DNA of 64,000 bases from Curvularia sp. ZM96. Taxonomy: Eukaryota > Ascomycota > Dothideomycetes > Pleosporales > Pleosporaceae. The DNA lies in contig JAJGBQ010000002.1 of NCBI GenBank assembly GCA_022457065.1, forward strand, positions 1,364,001-1,428,000, in the 5' to 3' direction. The notes under the pieces were generated by a model. The model was not told the DNA's origin. It saw nothing but the letters and a program-made list of their open reading frames with translations, and did not search any database. Both the position numbers and the translations under genes were made by a program. Below are positions 44,977-56,186 of this stretch, one piece after another (position 1 is the first letter of the stretch; each line of letters opens with the position of its first letter).

Positions 44977-45552
44977 CCCCCAAATCTGCCCTCCTACTGT
45001 AAAAATCGCAGTTGTTTCGTTGGTAGCCTGAGGGACGATGAATGATCAAGCCCATCAAGCTAAAGATTCGGCTTATCTTGGCTTTACTGGAGGAGTAGAC
45101 ACAGCTTGACTGTTTAGCTTAGTAGATTCAAACAGCGTAGCTTGATTAGCTTGCTGTTAGGCTCAACAATGAAGAGAGTTTCCTAAGAGAGTATAGCCCA
45201 ACACGCAACACGTCATATGAATAATTACCAGTAATGAGACATAACCATGTAACGTATCCCGTAACTATGCATTCTCTTCCTACTCCCACACACGGACTAT
45301 CAATCAAACTCACCCCCATCTTTGGCTTTGCTTTGCTTGGTCACTATATCGAATCAGCTCGAGAGTTGACAAGACTGGTAGACAGTGAAAAGGATGTCAC
45401 TCTAAAAAGTCAAAAACTCCATGTATCATCACTCATTGATCGACTTTTCCGAATTCAAGTTGTATTCGAGGTTACAAACTAGTTATACCTCAATCCAAAT
45501 CCTCTCAAGATACAGACCTTCCGAGCTATTCTCTCCAAGGCTTTCAACGGGC
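44977..45552. other. Intergenic between converging genes
   Basis: 3' flanks of the F-box gene (+) and the small cysteine-rich gene (-). AT-rich, with several agctt-containing words around 45110-45160. No gene. Confidence 0.5.
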
Positions 45553-45762
45553 TTATGCCGCGTTGCCATTCTGAGTGGGGCGCTTCTTGATCGGCGACAA
45601 GGTCTTAGGAATATGCTTTGGGCAGGGGTGTTCTGATTCACCCGTTTTATGGCGCTCGCTCGTGTAGCACTGTTTACCAGTGCCTTTGCGCCCCTCGCAC
45701 ATCTTCCATTCAAGATCCTTCTTACAGCCACAGCTGTAGGTCATGAAGGTGAGGACGCACAT
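45553..45762 (-). CDS. Tiny cysteine-rich CGCK protein, 69 residues (A)
   Basis: A single-exon frame starting MCVLTFMTYSCGCK, with seven cysteines in the first 50 residues and a basic, proline-rich tail ending NGNAA. Its first 14 residues match the pattern MCxLxxxxYxCGCK shared with the small protein at 53860. There is no signal peptide, so it is probably intracellular, and the Cys pattern could bind a metal. I do not recognise the family. Short length makes it easy to miss, but the match to the second copy supports a real gene. Confidence 0.65.
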   Translation of the reverse strand: MCVLTFMTYSCGCKKDLEWKMCEGRKGTGKQCYTSERHKTGESEHPCPKHIPKTLSPIKKRPTQNGNAA

Positions 45763-46216
45763 ATCTGCTGTCTGTATTAAGTTAGTTATGTTCTTTTAGT
45801 GTGCACGATATGCAACTTGCCTTGTGTGTCCTGGTAAAGGGGTAGTGGACTTGAGGGCGTAGTGTTGGATGATTTATGGTTGACTGTCCTTGAAGCAGTT
45901 GCAGCTTTTCTGAATAGGAAGCATGGGGACCTTTTATACCCACAAGTGTCCTGTGAACAGTCCGCTCTTGCCTGTCATGCGGTGTGGCAGCGGCGTTGTG
46001 TGAAGAAAGTGTGACAACCAGCGTTTGTTCGCTAATGGTCACTTGACAATATTAGTGGTCACCTTTGGAAGCAAAGCAAACGCTTTAGACACCCTTCTGC
46101 AGACTCTTCGACCTGTTGTCTAGTTCCAGCGGTGGGCGCTCTTTCATCTTCCGTCCTTCACCTACTGCCAGACCTCCCATTACGAACTACTCTCAACTTC
46201 GGTGGCATATCACATA
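45763..46216. other. Divergent intergenic region
   Basis: Shared upstream DNA of the small Cys-rich gene (-) and the kinase-fold gene (+). No further gene seen. Confidence 0.5.
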
Positions 46217-47164
46217 ATGGAGCAAAACCAATCTCTGGTATCCCCGTCCATATTGTCAATGTCGGTTGATAGCTGCAATGAGGTTGAAAGCGAATATCGG
46301 ATCCAGTTCGGTAACAAAGTCAAATACCTCACGATTGCACCAGTCACCTTCGATGTATATACACTGTGGTTTCCTCTGGCCTCTTTGCCACCGCTGCCTT
46401 ACAGTGACGACAGTTGGAACCTCGCACATATTTCTCGAGACGCCGAGTCTGGTGAGCTAAGGGTCTCACTTTCGAAGAAGCAGTTGGCGGGCGTTCAAAA
46501 CGTGTGGCACGACGTGCAGGTTGACGTTCTCGACTTAGAGATGGAACACCGGACCTGCAGGGCCTTCGAAGTCGTGGTACGCGAAATGACAGACTCAACT
46601 ACCGAGAAAGGATGCCCATTTCCACCTCAGTTCAAGGCGATGGCAAAGATGGCACGATTCGAGTGGGAGATTCCTGATATTGAACGGGAAACTCGAGCTT
46701 ACCAACTGCTATACCAGAAGGATCCCACACTCGGACCACAATTCCTAGGCCACATTCGAGAGGGAAATCGAGTGATTGGCGTGTTAATTGAGAAGTTGGA
46801 AAGCAGAAGAAGCGCATCTATCGGTGATCTGCACAACTGCGAGAAGGCTTTGAAGAGATTTCATAATCTCGGTCTTCTACACGGTGATGTGAATCGGTAC
46901 AATTTTCTCGTCGGTGACGATGAGGTCGCGCTCATTGATTTTGAGACGTCCACGGAAGACGCCACGGAAGAAGCGAAACTGTTGGAGATGCAAAGTCTGC
47001 CAGCTCAGCTCGTCAAGGAGTCTGCACTGGGTGCGGGTTTCATGTGCGTGTCCAAAGAGGAAGAAGAAGAACTTGACAGACTCACGCGCATGGCCAATGA
47101 AAAAGTGGAAGCACTCATGCGCAAGACCGGCAAGAAAGCGGAAGAAATCGGTTTGGCACACTGA
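46217..47164 (+). CDS. Protein-kinase-fold protein (APH-like), 315 residues
   Basis: A single exon, start at MEQNQSLVSPS. The N-terminal ~130 residues are beta-rich and unrecognised. The C-terminal half holds the kinase-fold landmarks: a lysine-containing strand around VIGVLIEKLESRR, the catalytic loop LHGDVNRYNFLV (HGDxxxxN, with Asp and Asn as in aminoglycoside-phosphotransferase-like enzymes) and the metal-binding ALIDFET in place of DFG. Fungi have many such small kinase-like proteins of unknown substrate. The tail (about 280-315) is a charged helix. It may be an active phosphotransferase because the key residues are present; the substrate is unknown. Confidence 0.75.
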   Translation: MEQNQSLVSPSILSMSVDSCNEVESEYRIQFGNKVKYLTIAPVTFDVYTLWFPLASLPPLPYSDDSWNLAHISRDAESGELRVSLSKKQLAGVQNVWHDVQVDVLDLEMEHRTCRAFEVVVREMTDSTTEKGCPFPPQFKAMAKMARFEWEIPDIERETRAYQLLYQKDPTLGPQFLGHIREGNRVIGVLIEKLESRRSASIGDLHNCEKALKRFHNLGLLHGDVNRYNFLVGDDEVALIDFETSTEDATEEAKLLEMQSLPAQLVKESALGAGFMCVSKEEEEELDRLTRMANEKVEALMRKTGKKAEEIGLAH

Positions 47165-47539
47165 CCGCAGAGGTCAGGTTGTGCCCTGTCCTGGAGCGTA
47201 CAAGATGCTGGGGCGATGCTCTAAAAAGAAAGCCTGTTCCTTGACTTGACTTCGTCCAAGCAGTCTACCCGGTAGCCACTCCCAGGATGGAAACGAAGGA
47301 AGCCGTGCAGAGTCAATACAAGTAGATGTAACATTAGCGACTGAAATCTCCACTCACTGTACAACAACAGAAATTGCTGAGCCATAGTCACTACTTCTCT
47401 TGTGTGTGAGTACTACCAGAGATGCTCGTTCATGTAGTTAGTATTAAAAAAAAAGTACCCTTCTCCATTATGAGAGCCACTCATCTCAAAATACTCCGTC
47501 CGCCCATCGAGTTCTTTCAATCCAGACGCGCGCACACAC
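47165..47539. other. Intergenic between converging genes
   Basis: 3' flanks of the kinase-fold gene (+) and cupin gene (-); includes an A9-10 run near 47444. No gene. Confidence 0.5.
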
Positions 47540-48288
47540 CTAATACTTCCCACTTTCATTCACCAAACCGTTCTTCTCATTCTCTGCCTTGCCCCTCAGC
47601 GCCCACTCAGGCGCTTCATCCACGCCATCCTCCTCAGCTTTATCCCCCTCCTCTTTCGTCTTATGCACACTACTAGGCAAGTGCTCTGCAGGAGCATACA
47701 CGGTAATTAGCTCCAGCGGCTGGTCCCCTTTGGTTACAAACTGATGCTGTGTCCCTGCAGGCACAACAACCACATCTCCTGCTTGGACTTCCTGGTCCTT
47801 GCCCGCGACAGTAGCAAGACCCTTGCCAGACGTGAAGAGCAGGATTTGGTCAACGAGATGTACTTCGTCGCCGATTTCACCATTTACGGGTACTTCCATG
47901 GCGACGATTTGGCCTGGAGACGGTGGTTAGCATTTTATTCCTGTAGAAATGAGACCTCATAATCAATGTCCTCTCCAGCAACATAGAGACGGACGAAGAG
48001 AAACTTACTATACAATCCCGTATGCAGCACCGTCCTAAAATCCCCAAAACTCCGCTTCTCACTCATCAAACCGGGAAAATGCACCATCTCGTGCTTTGGT
48101 GGCGCATTCTCCCTGTTTCCGACTTTCTTGTATGCCTCCATTTTCTCTTTCAACGCGGAATTGACAACACTGCTACTTTGAAAGCTTCGAGTCACAGGAA
48201 ACAACTGTGAAGGAACGGGTTTGGCAATTGTTGACAATGGTGTAGTGGGAAGACGGAGGAAGCGAGTCCGGATCGAAGTCTTAAGCAT
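47540..48288 (-). CDS. Cupin domain protein with mitochondrial-type presequence
   Basis: Two exons (48009-48288, 47540-47913) around a 95-base GT-AG intron give 217 residues. The first ~45 residues are rich in R, S, T and hydrophobics without acids (MLKTSIRTRFLRLPTTPLST), as in mitochondrial presequences. The cupin barrel spans about residues 85-175: HTGLYSQIVAMEVP, GGEIG-type motif (here NGEIGDEVHLVDQILLFTSG) and the second motif AGDVVVVPAGTQHQF. The metal-binding His and Glu residues of the first cupin motif (GDEVH) and His of the second (TQHQF) are present. An acidic/basic tail follows. Cupins of this sort include small metal-dependent enzymes; the reaction is unknown. Confidence 0.88.
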
Positions 48289-49171
48289 TGAGAAGGGAAA
48301 GAGGGGTGATAGGTCTAGAATCCCGAGATTCGTGGGCTGACAAAGGGACTTTTATATGTGATTACTACATATGTACATATCCCTACGTCGTTCGTTATAA
48401 GCGCGCATGCAAGCGCCTTCATGAGCAGCGACATCACTCTACATGACGTCACCATTGCGATGACCCGCCCGCAATACTCCTTTTTGCGCTTTGCTAGACG
48501 GGGCTGCTGCCAATCTGGCGGCGTGATTCGAGACTACCAGTGATGTGTCAGGCCATGGGTGTCTGCCGTCTGAGTGGCGGTGCTTGTGTCGGATTAGGTC
48601 ATGGTAATGCAGCTAAGCGTGGGTAAGCGGACCCGATGAGCTCCGCTTGGTACTGCATAGTGAGGTAGCAGACTGCTGTGTAGTAATCAGAGGTCTAGAT
48701 TGATCATGGAGCATTGGTCTGGCATATGTAACTAGAATGGACAGCACTGCTGCGGATCTTTTTGACCAAATAACCCACGAAGTGTCATCTGTTTTGTGAG
48801 TAAAGATGAGAGGAGAATATTGAATTACTGGGTAATACTCGCATGTGCGAGACGTATCATAATGATCCTATCTCAACGTTGCGATGGCCCCAAAGCGACT
48901 GGTGGGCTGACTGTATATCGTGATAACGCACCACCTCCACTTCAGGTCTCTCTGTAATGTACATTCCTTCACGCCAGTCTCATAGATGCAAGACTACATC
49001 GAGTCTAATACTGGCATTCCAGCCTAGTAAAGGTGGCGGACTCGGCTGCCATCTAGAACCCTTAGAGTTAAACATATACGGAGCCTTCTCTTTGCTTCAT
49101 AAATACGCCGAAGAAGCCTGCCTCAATCAATGTCACTGTCCCTGCAAAACCTGAAACATATGACAATCCAT
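48289..49171. other. Intergenic: cupin promoter and ABC transporter 3' flank
   Basis: 883 bases with no coding signal that I can support; short frames only. Confidence 0.5.
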
Positions 49172-51564
49172 TTATTTAATCCTGCGAGCCACCTCCTCTT
49201 CCTTCTCCTCCTCAAGCTCGCGCTCAATCTCCTCCTCTTCGGTTGGCTTCGAGCTCGTGACATCCCGGGTTGGAATATCACCGCCGCTCATCTGCCATTC
49301 CATCAGCTTGTTGAATGCGCCCTCCGGGTTGGAGCTAAGCTCCTCGTAAGTGCCTTCTTCGGCCACCTTGCCATCTGCGTCGATGCATATAATACGGTCT
49401 GAGCGCTTGATAGTAGAAAGGCGATGAGCGATGCTGATGGTTGTGTTTCTCTCCTGTAGAAGTTTGGCGAGCGCCTGGTTGACAAGCGTCTCGGATTCAG
49501 CATCCAGAGCACTCGTTGCTTCGTCAAGGATTAGAATGTCAGGCTTCTTGATCAAAGCTCGAGCAATTGCAATTCGTTGTTTCTGGCCTCCCGAGAGCTG
49601 TGTGCCTCGTGCACCAACATGGGTCTCAAGGCCATCGGGCTATGCTAGTCAGCGGGATGTCTGGGAAAACAAGGTGCCATACTTACGAAGTCACTGATGA
49701 ACTGGCAGTTGGCTTTTCGCGCCGCAGCGATAATCTCAGCGCGAGTAGCGTTCGGCACACCGTAAGCAATGTTCTCCGCAATGGTTCCAGAGAAGAGCAC
49801 AGGCTCTTGACCGACATAGCCAATCTTCCTCCTCAGCTGTTTCGCATTCAACGTAGTGATATCCCTTCCGTCAATAGTTATGACACCTGAAGTTGGGACA
49901 TAGAAGCGCAAAAGCAGGCTAGCAACGGTCGACTTTCCAGCACCACTAGGCGCGACGATAGCCACATTGGTACCCTGCTCAATCTTGAAGTTTAGGTCCT
50001 TGAAGATAGAGACTGCTGGCCGAGTGGGGTAGCTGAATGAAACGTTCTTGAACTCGATCGGACCGCGCGCTGACTTAACCGGCAGACCCTTAGTAGGCGA
50101 AATAGTAGGGTTGCGATCTTGAAGTTCGAAGAGCCGGCTAGCGGCACCGACGCCCTTCATCATTTCGCCATAAAACCCAGACAAGCCGACCATACTGGAA
50201 CCAGCATACACAGTATACATCAAGAATGAGGATAGCTCACCAATCGAGATGACGCCATTCTTGACCATGTTACTGCCAACATAGAGGATAGAGATGATCG
50301 TCAGGTTGCCCATGAGACCCGTACTTCCATAAAAGCTGGCAGCAACCACGGCTTCCTTCTTTCCCAGAGCGAATATTCGCTTGATCTGACGATTGTAGCG
50401 GGATGCTTCTTGAACCTCACCAGCAAAAGCTTGACTTGTCCTGACGTTACCTAACCTTTCCTCGGCGATTTTTGTCAACGTTCCTAGATTCTTTTGAATT
50501 TTACGACTGAGATTTCTGAGTGATCTACCGGAGAAGAACGCCACGAGAGCTACTGGCGGAGCGATTAGAGCAAGAATACCGGTAAGCTTCAGACTAACGA
50601 AACCCATCATGGCAAAGCCAGCTGCGCCACTGACGAGCGCACGCAGGCCATCGGACAAGTTTTGGGTAATACTCTTTCCAACAATGATGGTGTCAGAGCC
50701 AAGGCGAGAGATGAGATCTCCGACCCGGTTCGCATCAAAGAATTCGGCATTCTGGATAAATGTCTTGCGGTAGAGCTGTGATCGCAGACGGGCTACAATA
50801 CGCTCTCCCACAATGCGCAGAATGATGATGCGGCCAAAGTTGAATGCAGCGCCAGTAGTCAATACTCCAGCGAGAGCAAAGTAGAATACCGAGGGAGTCA
50901 TGCCAAAAAGTAAGCCATTCGTGTTTTCTGTCGAAGTCGCAGCGTCGAGGATTTTGCCAATAGAGAACGGGACAGACAATGAGATGCTGGATCCGACGAG
51001 CAAGAAGAGGAAAGCAAAAGACAGTGCGCCGAGTTCGGGCCGTGCGATGCTGATGAGCCTCCAGATCTCCTTCATGCCGCCAGCGTTGCCTCCCGATCCA
51101 GAGCCGTCCTTGCTGAGCTTTGCACTTAGATTGACCTGTTTGGCCTGGGCGGCCTTCTCGGACTTTGCAAAGCCCTGTTCAGCCTCTGGTTCGCCGTCAT
51201 GCTCCTCCAGATCTACGATGCCTTTCTCTTTGATTTCATCCTTGTAAGATTTGCGTTGTTTGATGAGTTTCCCATTGCCTGATGCTTCGGATAAATGCCG
51301 GGTCGCATTGAACATTCGAATTGGTTGTTGTAGGCCATTGCAACGTATGGTGCCCGCAGTTGCGAATCGGGGGATCGACGAGGTGAAGAGACAGGCGGAA
51401 TTCGGTGCCCTCCTCAGGATTGAGGCATTGGGTATCGGTTTCGTGGCGATTGATCTCGATAACACTGGCTTCGTCGAGGAGATGCGCGACTGTATTTGTG
51501 AAAAAAGAGCTCCGTTGCCGGACCCATGCCAGGCCTTTGCGGAGAAAGCCAGCGGATTGCGCAT
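49172..51564 (-). CDS. MDL1: Mitochondrial ABC half-transporter, ABCB10/Mdl1-like
   Basis: Two exons (49687-51564, 49172-49639) around a 47-base intron give 781 residues. The N-terminus is basic and Ser/Ala-rich, fitting mitochondrial import. A charged linker precedes six membrane segments (about residues 180-480; first in LGALSFAFLFLLVGSSISLS). The nucleotide-binding domain has Walker A APSGAGKST (~536-544), Q-loop YVGQEPVLF, signature LSGGQKQR, Walker B ILILDEATS and the H-loop SIAHRLST. This layout is that of the inner-membrane Mdl1/Mdl2/ABCB10 group, which works as a homodimer; yeast Mdl1 exports peptides from the matrix. The Walker A first glycine is alanine. Confidence 0.93.
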
Positions 51565-52226
51565 GGCTTGAATAGGGTAGACGAGATGACTACCGAGTTC
51601 TGAGAGCAGATTGAATCGTTATCAAGGCATTCGTCATGGCGGTGGACGCTGGCGAGAGGACGACTATGGCAGAGGTGATGATTCAAAAGTTCGGCGTCTC
51701 TGATGACGACAGGACCGCGGCGTCGATCTTGCGCCGACACGTGCCGCGGCTACTCCGACAGCGACCCTGAGCCAAACCGTCCGGAAAACTTCAGCTCGCC
51801 TTTGTCTTTAACGCGAGGCCTCTATTACAAACCTATTGTACGCTGTAGATGACGCGTGTACCTTGTAGCGTGCCTCTGTGTAGCTGCACTACGTCATGAG
51901 CAGATAGGCTGCTACGGATTTCTACTCTTCGTGGACATCAGACATCCGCTCTTCCTCCACTCCGATGCTCATATGAACTGCATGACGATGACAAAGGCAT
52001 AAGACCTTTTAGGCATTATTGTATCGCTTGCTGCAAATTGATACGACGCACAGCCACAGCTATGACTGCTAGAAGATGAGAGCAGTTGACTCATCTTCAC
52101 TCATCCAAAATAGGAGACCGCTCGCTGTGCGATATATCTAACCAGTCCTTTTTTCAAAACCAAATGATCCATCGTTCGCAAATCCCTAAACTGATCTTCA
52201 CGTACAACCATCTCCAATCCTTTGCC
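51565..52226. other. Divergent promoter region
   Basis: 662 bases between the ABC transporter (-) and the RNA cyclase-like gene (+). No extra gene is visible. Confidence 0.5.
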
Positions 52227-53429
52227 ATGGCGTCGGCCCCTCTTATTCGGCTGAATGGAGCAACTCTTGAAGGTGGAGGCCAGTTGGTCCGCATAGCCGT
52301 TGGTCTTTCCGCTCTCACCAGCAAACCAATCAGTATCAGCAAAATTCGCGCAGCGCGTTCGGGCGGTGGTGGCCTAAAAGCTCAGCACCTGACCAGCGTG
52401 CAATGGCTTGGTGAAGCCTGTAATGCAGAGGTCACTGGCGCGAAACTGAAGAGCACAGACATTACATTTGTCCCAAACACAATCGAAGTAGCCAAGAAGC
52501 TCCTCCAAGCGGAACGAATATGCATCAAGCAGACTACCCCTGGGAGTGTCAACCTGATTCTACAAGCCATATTGCCCTATCTTCTCTTCTCAGGTGCTCC
52601 GTCGCCGATACCTGTTGAGATCATAGGAGGGACTAATGTATCCAACTCACCCTCATGCGAATACATTGCTCAAGTCTTGATACCAACACTGAAGCTCATC
52701 GGCATACCGCATATCGAAACCCAACTACACTCGAGAGGCTGGTCACAGGGCAGTACCAGTCTTGGAAGTGTCACCTACACCGTCACCCCGCTAAGCGGTA
52801 AATTACCGTCCTTCCAGTTAATCGACAGGGGAGACATAGTAGGCCTGACAGCAACTGTCATCGCCCCCAAAGCCACTGAACGGCAATTCGACAGACAATT
52901 GGACACCCTGTTCAAACGCTTCTTCGCCAGCAACGTAACCAATAATGGTCTGGAGACGGTAATCAACTTCGAAGACTCACACCATGAGAAGAGGTACTAT
53001 CTGCTCTTAGTAGCCACCACGTCTACCGGCATGAAACTCGGCCGCGACTGGTTGTATGATCGTAGTGTACGACCAGGCAAACAGGACCAGGTTGTTTCTT
53101 CTATTGTCAAAACTGTGTCAGACAACTTACTAGCCGAGATTGAGCATGGTGGCTGTGTGGATGAGTATCTGCGGGATCAGTTGGTCGTTTACCAGGCCCT
53201 GGCTGAGGGACAGAGTAATGTGTACGGAGGGAAGAGGGCAGATGATCTCGTAGCTCCCAGCTTACATGCCCAGACCGCACAATGGGTGGTCAAGGAGGTG
53301 CTGGGTGTAGAGTTTGACGAGCAAGGCGGGTGTAAGGGCATCGGGTTTAATCCTAGCAACGAAGCGAGAGACGAGAAGGGAGAAGATTTGTCGCAGGAGT
53401 TGAAGAGACTTAATGTCGCCGACACATAA
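52227..53429 (+). CDS. RNA 3'-terminal phosphate cyclase family protein (RtcA-like)
   Basis: A single exon of 400 residues from MASAPLIRLNG; an upstream in-frame ATG at 52164 would add 21 residues. The N-terminal signature EGGGQLVRIAVGLSALTSK and the following IRAARSGGGGLKAQHLT are diagnostic of the RTC fold. The central insert domain is present. Near the C-terminus, PSLHAQTAQWV places a histidine (H347) where bacterial RtcA has its adenylylated His, and CVDEYLRDQLVVYQALA matches the family motif. The intact histidine argues for an active 2',3'-cyclase rather than the catalytically dead Rcl1 ribosome-biogenesis protein. Its role would be in RNA end processing or repair. Confidence 0.93.
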   Translation: MASAPLIRLNGATLEGGGQLVRIAVGLSALTSKPISISKIRAARSGGGGLKAQHLTSVQWLGEACNAEVTGAKLKSTDITFVPNTIEVAKKLLQAERICIKQTTPGSVNLILQAILPYLLFSGAPSPIPVEIIGGTNVSNSPSCEYIAQVLIPTLKLIGIPHIETQLHSRGWSQGSTSLGSVTYTVTPLSGKLPSFQLIDRGDIVGLTATVIAPKATERQFDRQLDTLFKRFFASNVTNNGLETVINFEDSHHEKRYYLLLVATTSTGMKLGRDWLYDRSVRPGKQDQVVSSIVKTVSDNLLAEIEHGGCVDEYLRDQLVVYQALAEGQSNVYGGKRADDLVAPSLHAQTAQWVVKEVLGVEFDEQGGCKGIGFNPSNEARDEKGEDLSQELKRLNVADT

Positions 53430-53859
53430 CAAGCTTGCATGGAGTACGAGTATACGTTTCATTTCCTCATACAAACTCTGTCATTTGCATTGCAAGCTTC
53501 TAGATTCTGTCATGTGTTAACATGCTACATGTGTATCTAAACTCTATCGATCACCTTCCACTGTCTAGACCGCATACCGAAAGGAAACCTAGTCCGTTTG
53601 CCGCTCTCACAAGTGGCATTCGATTTTGTCAGGCGACAGCAGACGAACGCTGATATGGCACAGCGGTGACGCAGCTCCGTTTCTTCCACTTTCCTAATAC
53701 GACGCCGCCGCCACACCGCATGGCAGCACCGTATACAGTACTTGTAGGTATAAAGTTACACATCCCCTTGTTTGCTACACATATAATAAAGCAACTTCCC
53801 ATAGATTTCAACCCTTCAATTCAAACCATCCAAGATTCAAGTTCATCCATTCAACAAAT
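53430..53859. other. Intergenic: 3' flank and promoter of the small Cys-rich gene B
   Basis: No gene is seen. A ~100-codon frame at 53666 overlaps the next gene in another frame and lacks domain support. Confidence 0.5.
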
Positions 53860-54060
53860 ATGTGCACCCTGCACTATATCGTTTACACTTGTGGTTGCAA
53901 GTACGAGGAGAATTTCGTCCAATGCGAGGCTTCACAAGGCCGCGGTGCCATGTGCGAGCACCTCGAGGAGATAGTTCGCGAGCAGGGAAGAAATTATTGC
54001 GTGAATTGTTTGATCCCGTCAAATTCGCCAGTCAAATCCAATGCCGGTAAAGCAGCATGA
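53860..54060 (+). CDS. Tiny cysteine-rich CGCK protein, 66 residues (B)
   Basis: A frame starting MCTLHYIVYTCGCK, with seven cysteines (CGCK, VQCEA, AMCEH, NYCVNC). It matches the start of the 45553-45762 protein (MCxLxxxxYxCGCK) and then diverges. There is no signal peptide. The frame stops at 54060, but a spliced frame in the +1 register begins 20 bases earlier and may be its true C-terminus. The family is unrecognised; the paired cysteines suggest metal binding. Confidence 0.65.
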   Translation: MCTLHYIVYTCGCKYEENFVQCEASQGRGAMCEHLEEIVREQGRNYCVNCLIPSNSPVKSNAGKAA

Positions 54061-54247
54061 GAACACTGCCGACCACAAGTCACCTGTGGAGACCTTGGAC
54101 ACTCAGTACCCAGTGTAAGTCATGACATGTTCGAGTTCACTTTATCTACTAACATTGTTTAGTGACTACCACAAGCGCTCTTACTGTCATGCTGGGCGCT
54201 ACCGCCAGACCTTGATATCAAGGTATCTGGCAGAGAAGGGGGTTTGA
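54041..54247 (+). CDS. Putative spliced reading frame overlapping Cys-rich gene B
   Basis: Starting at ATG 54041 (MPVKQHENTADHKS), the frame runs to 54114. A canonical intron then follows (54115-54162: GTAAGT, ctactaac, tttag), and exon 54163-54247 (DYHKRSYCHAGRYRQTLISR) ends in TGA. It is +1 relative to gene B and overlaps its end by 20 bases. The intron quality argues that the region is transcribed coding sequence. It may be a second small protein or the frameshifted C-terminus of gene B. Confidence 0.35.
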
Positions 54248-54570
54248 TTAGTTCATAAACGCCCACAAATCTTCTAGTTAGAAGCTCAATCAAAGAATTA
54301 CATCAGCAATCTTTGGCACCTTGAAGTGATGTCCACTCACCGTCTAGAATTGACAAAATGGTCTAACTCCCATTCAAAATTTCACAGAAAGCGCTCAGTG
54401 TTGTGAAGAAAAAGAATCAAGGAGCTTTGATAGTAGTACTAATGACTTGTTATAAAGAGCTGCGAACAGTTTGTCCGACTATTGAGACGAAGGACATGAA
54501 ATGCAATATTGGCATACCAAAGTGTGTTTACAATCCATTGACCATCTTCTACACTTTCCCCGACTACATT
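54248..54570. other. Intergenic between converging genes
   Basis: 3' flanks only; no gene or repeat seen. Confidence 0.5.
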
Positions 54571-56186
54571 TTAGATAGCATACCTAAAATGCTTCGCCTG
54601 CACATCTGTCAAATCACTAAACCCATCCCTAACCGCCTGCTCATCCTCGCCCGCCCCCCACAATCGATCCCTCCTCCTATTCTCCCAGCTCATCCACGCC
54701 GCCAACACGCCCGCCACAACCACCATGGCACAATAACACACAATCAAACCCGTGAGTGCCGAAAAGTATCTCGGTGCTTCTTTGGCCAAGAAGATGTTCG
54801 CCCCGACGATATTCCCCGCTGCGTAAAAAACAAACCACATCCCATTGGCAGTGCTACGCTTCGTATGACCGGCGATATTCGTCGTGAGCAGATTCCAAGA
54901 AAGGATCACCGGCGCACCGACAATGTACTGCAGCCAGGTACAGCCTACGAGGCTCCATCGCTGGGACAAAGGTGTAAGGCGGATACCGAGGAGACCTGCC
55001 AGCGGCGGCAAACAAATAATCGCGAGAATCAGACAGCGGGTGTTCTTGAAATAGCCAGCCGCAAGACCGCAGAGAGGCACGACGACGAACTCGATCGCGC
55101 CCGTGGGCAGCTGCAAGAGAGTAGCGTATATACCGCTGAACCCGAAGCCACGCAGCAGCGAGGAAGAAAAGTTCGACACACCACCGTTAATAACGCCGCA
55201 CGCCAGTCCCATGAGCGCAATACATAAGACCTTGAAGTCAAACAGCGCCTCGATAGCCTGATGTTTCTGAAACTGCTTCGTCTTGACGCCAATCATGTTG
55301 CTCGAGATACGGTCAATCGCCACAATGCGCTGCTTGTGCGTTAAGAACTTCGCCGAGGAAGGGCTATCCGGCATGACCCAGAGAAAGACCCACGCCCAGA
55401 CAAAATTCATCAGTCCGATGACGAGGAAAATAAGCTGCCACGTCTTGATATGCGAGGAGTGAGCGTGGCCGAGGCCGTAGCCCAGTAGCGCCCCGATCAT
55501 CGTTGCTGCGCCGTTGAAAGCGAGAAACACGCACATGCGGAGCGGCTGCTCGTCTCGTGTGTAGAACATGCTTACGATGTTCATGATTGCTGGGGAAATT
55601 GACGCCTCGAACATGCCGAGGAGGAACCGCAGCGCAAGCATGCCAGCATAGTTTTTGGCCGCAACGTGACAGCAAAGGAGTATTGACCACAGGAGGATCA
55701 TGGTACCTGTGTATTTCGACACTGGAAGGCGCTGAATCAGGTAGTTTGCAGGCAGTGCCCAGAAGAGATAGCCAAAGTTGAAGATGGCGGCGACCCAGCC
55801 GTATCGGTTTCCGTGTAGACCCAGGTCGGGAGTTAGTGTGTAGGCGTTTGCGTAGTTGAGGCTGAGCTTGTCCAGGAATTGTATCATGTATGTTATACAG
55901 ATCTGTTGTTCTCTTGCACTTAGCTACGTCGTGTTCTCCCCCGCCCCACCACCAGTATCTGGTGAACTTAGAGGAAGGAAAGACATACCATAGGCATAAT
56001 CACCCAATCAATCTTCCTTAGCACAACTTTCCGCTCTGCCTCCAGCTCTTCTCGCGAGTACTGCTGCACCTCAAGATACAACTCCGCTCCGATATCGCGC
56101 ATCTGCTTCTCAGCATGTACCTGGCCTTCGTCCATGCTAGGCTCTCTCGCCACGGGCGAAATGTCATGTTCTTTATCTTGCCCCAT
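54571..56186 (-). CDS. MFS transporter, anion:cation symporter family (Dal5-like)
   Basis: Two exons (55989-56186, 54571-55902) around an 86-base intron give 509 residues. The start is set at MGQDKEHDIS, the first ATG. The N-terminus is hydrophilic; the first membrane segment is split by the intron (IDWVIMPM joined to ICITYMIQFLDK). The motifs DKLSLNYANAY, GYLFWALPANYLIQRLPVSK and RFLLGMFEASISPAIM are characteristic of the allantoate permease group of the ACS family. Substrates in that group are organic anions such as allantoate, nicotinate or panthothenate. The upstream region has several GATA-type sites. Allantoate is an attractive but unproven substrate given the allantoicase gene 45 kb away. 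Confidence 0.92.

Noticed and set aside
54403..55227. 274-codon plus-strand frame over the Dal5-like transporter
   Set aside because: It lies antisense to conserved transporter sequence; its Arg/His/Gln-rich product is a complement artefact.
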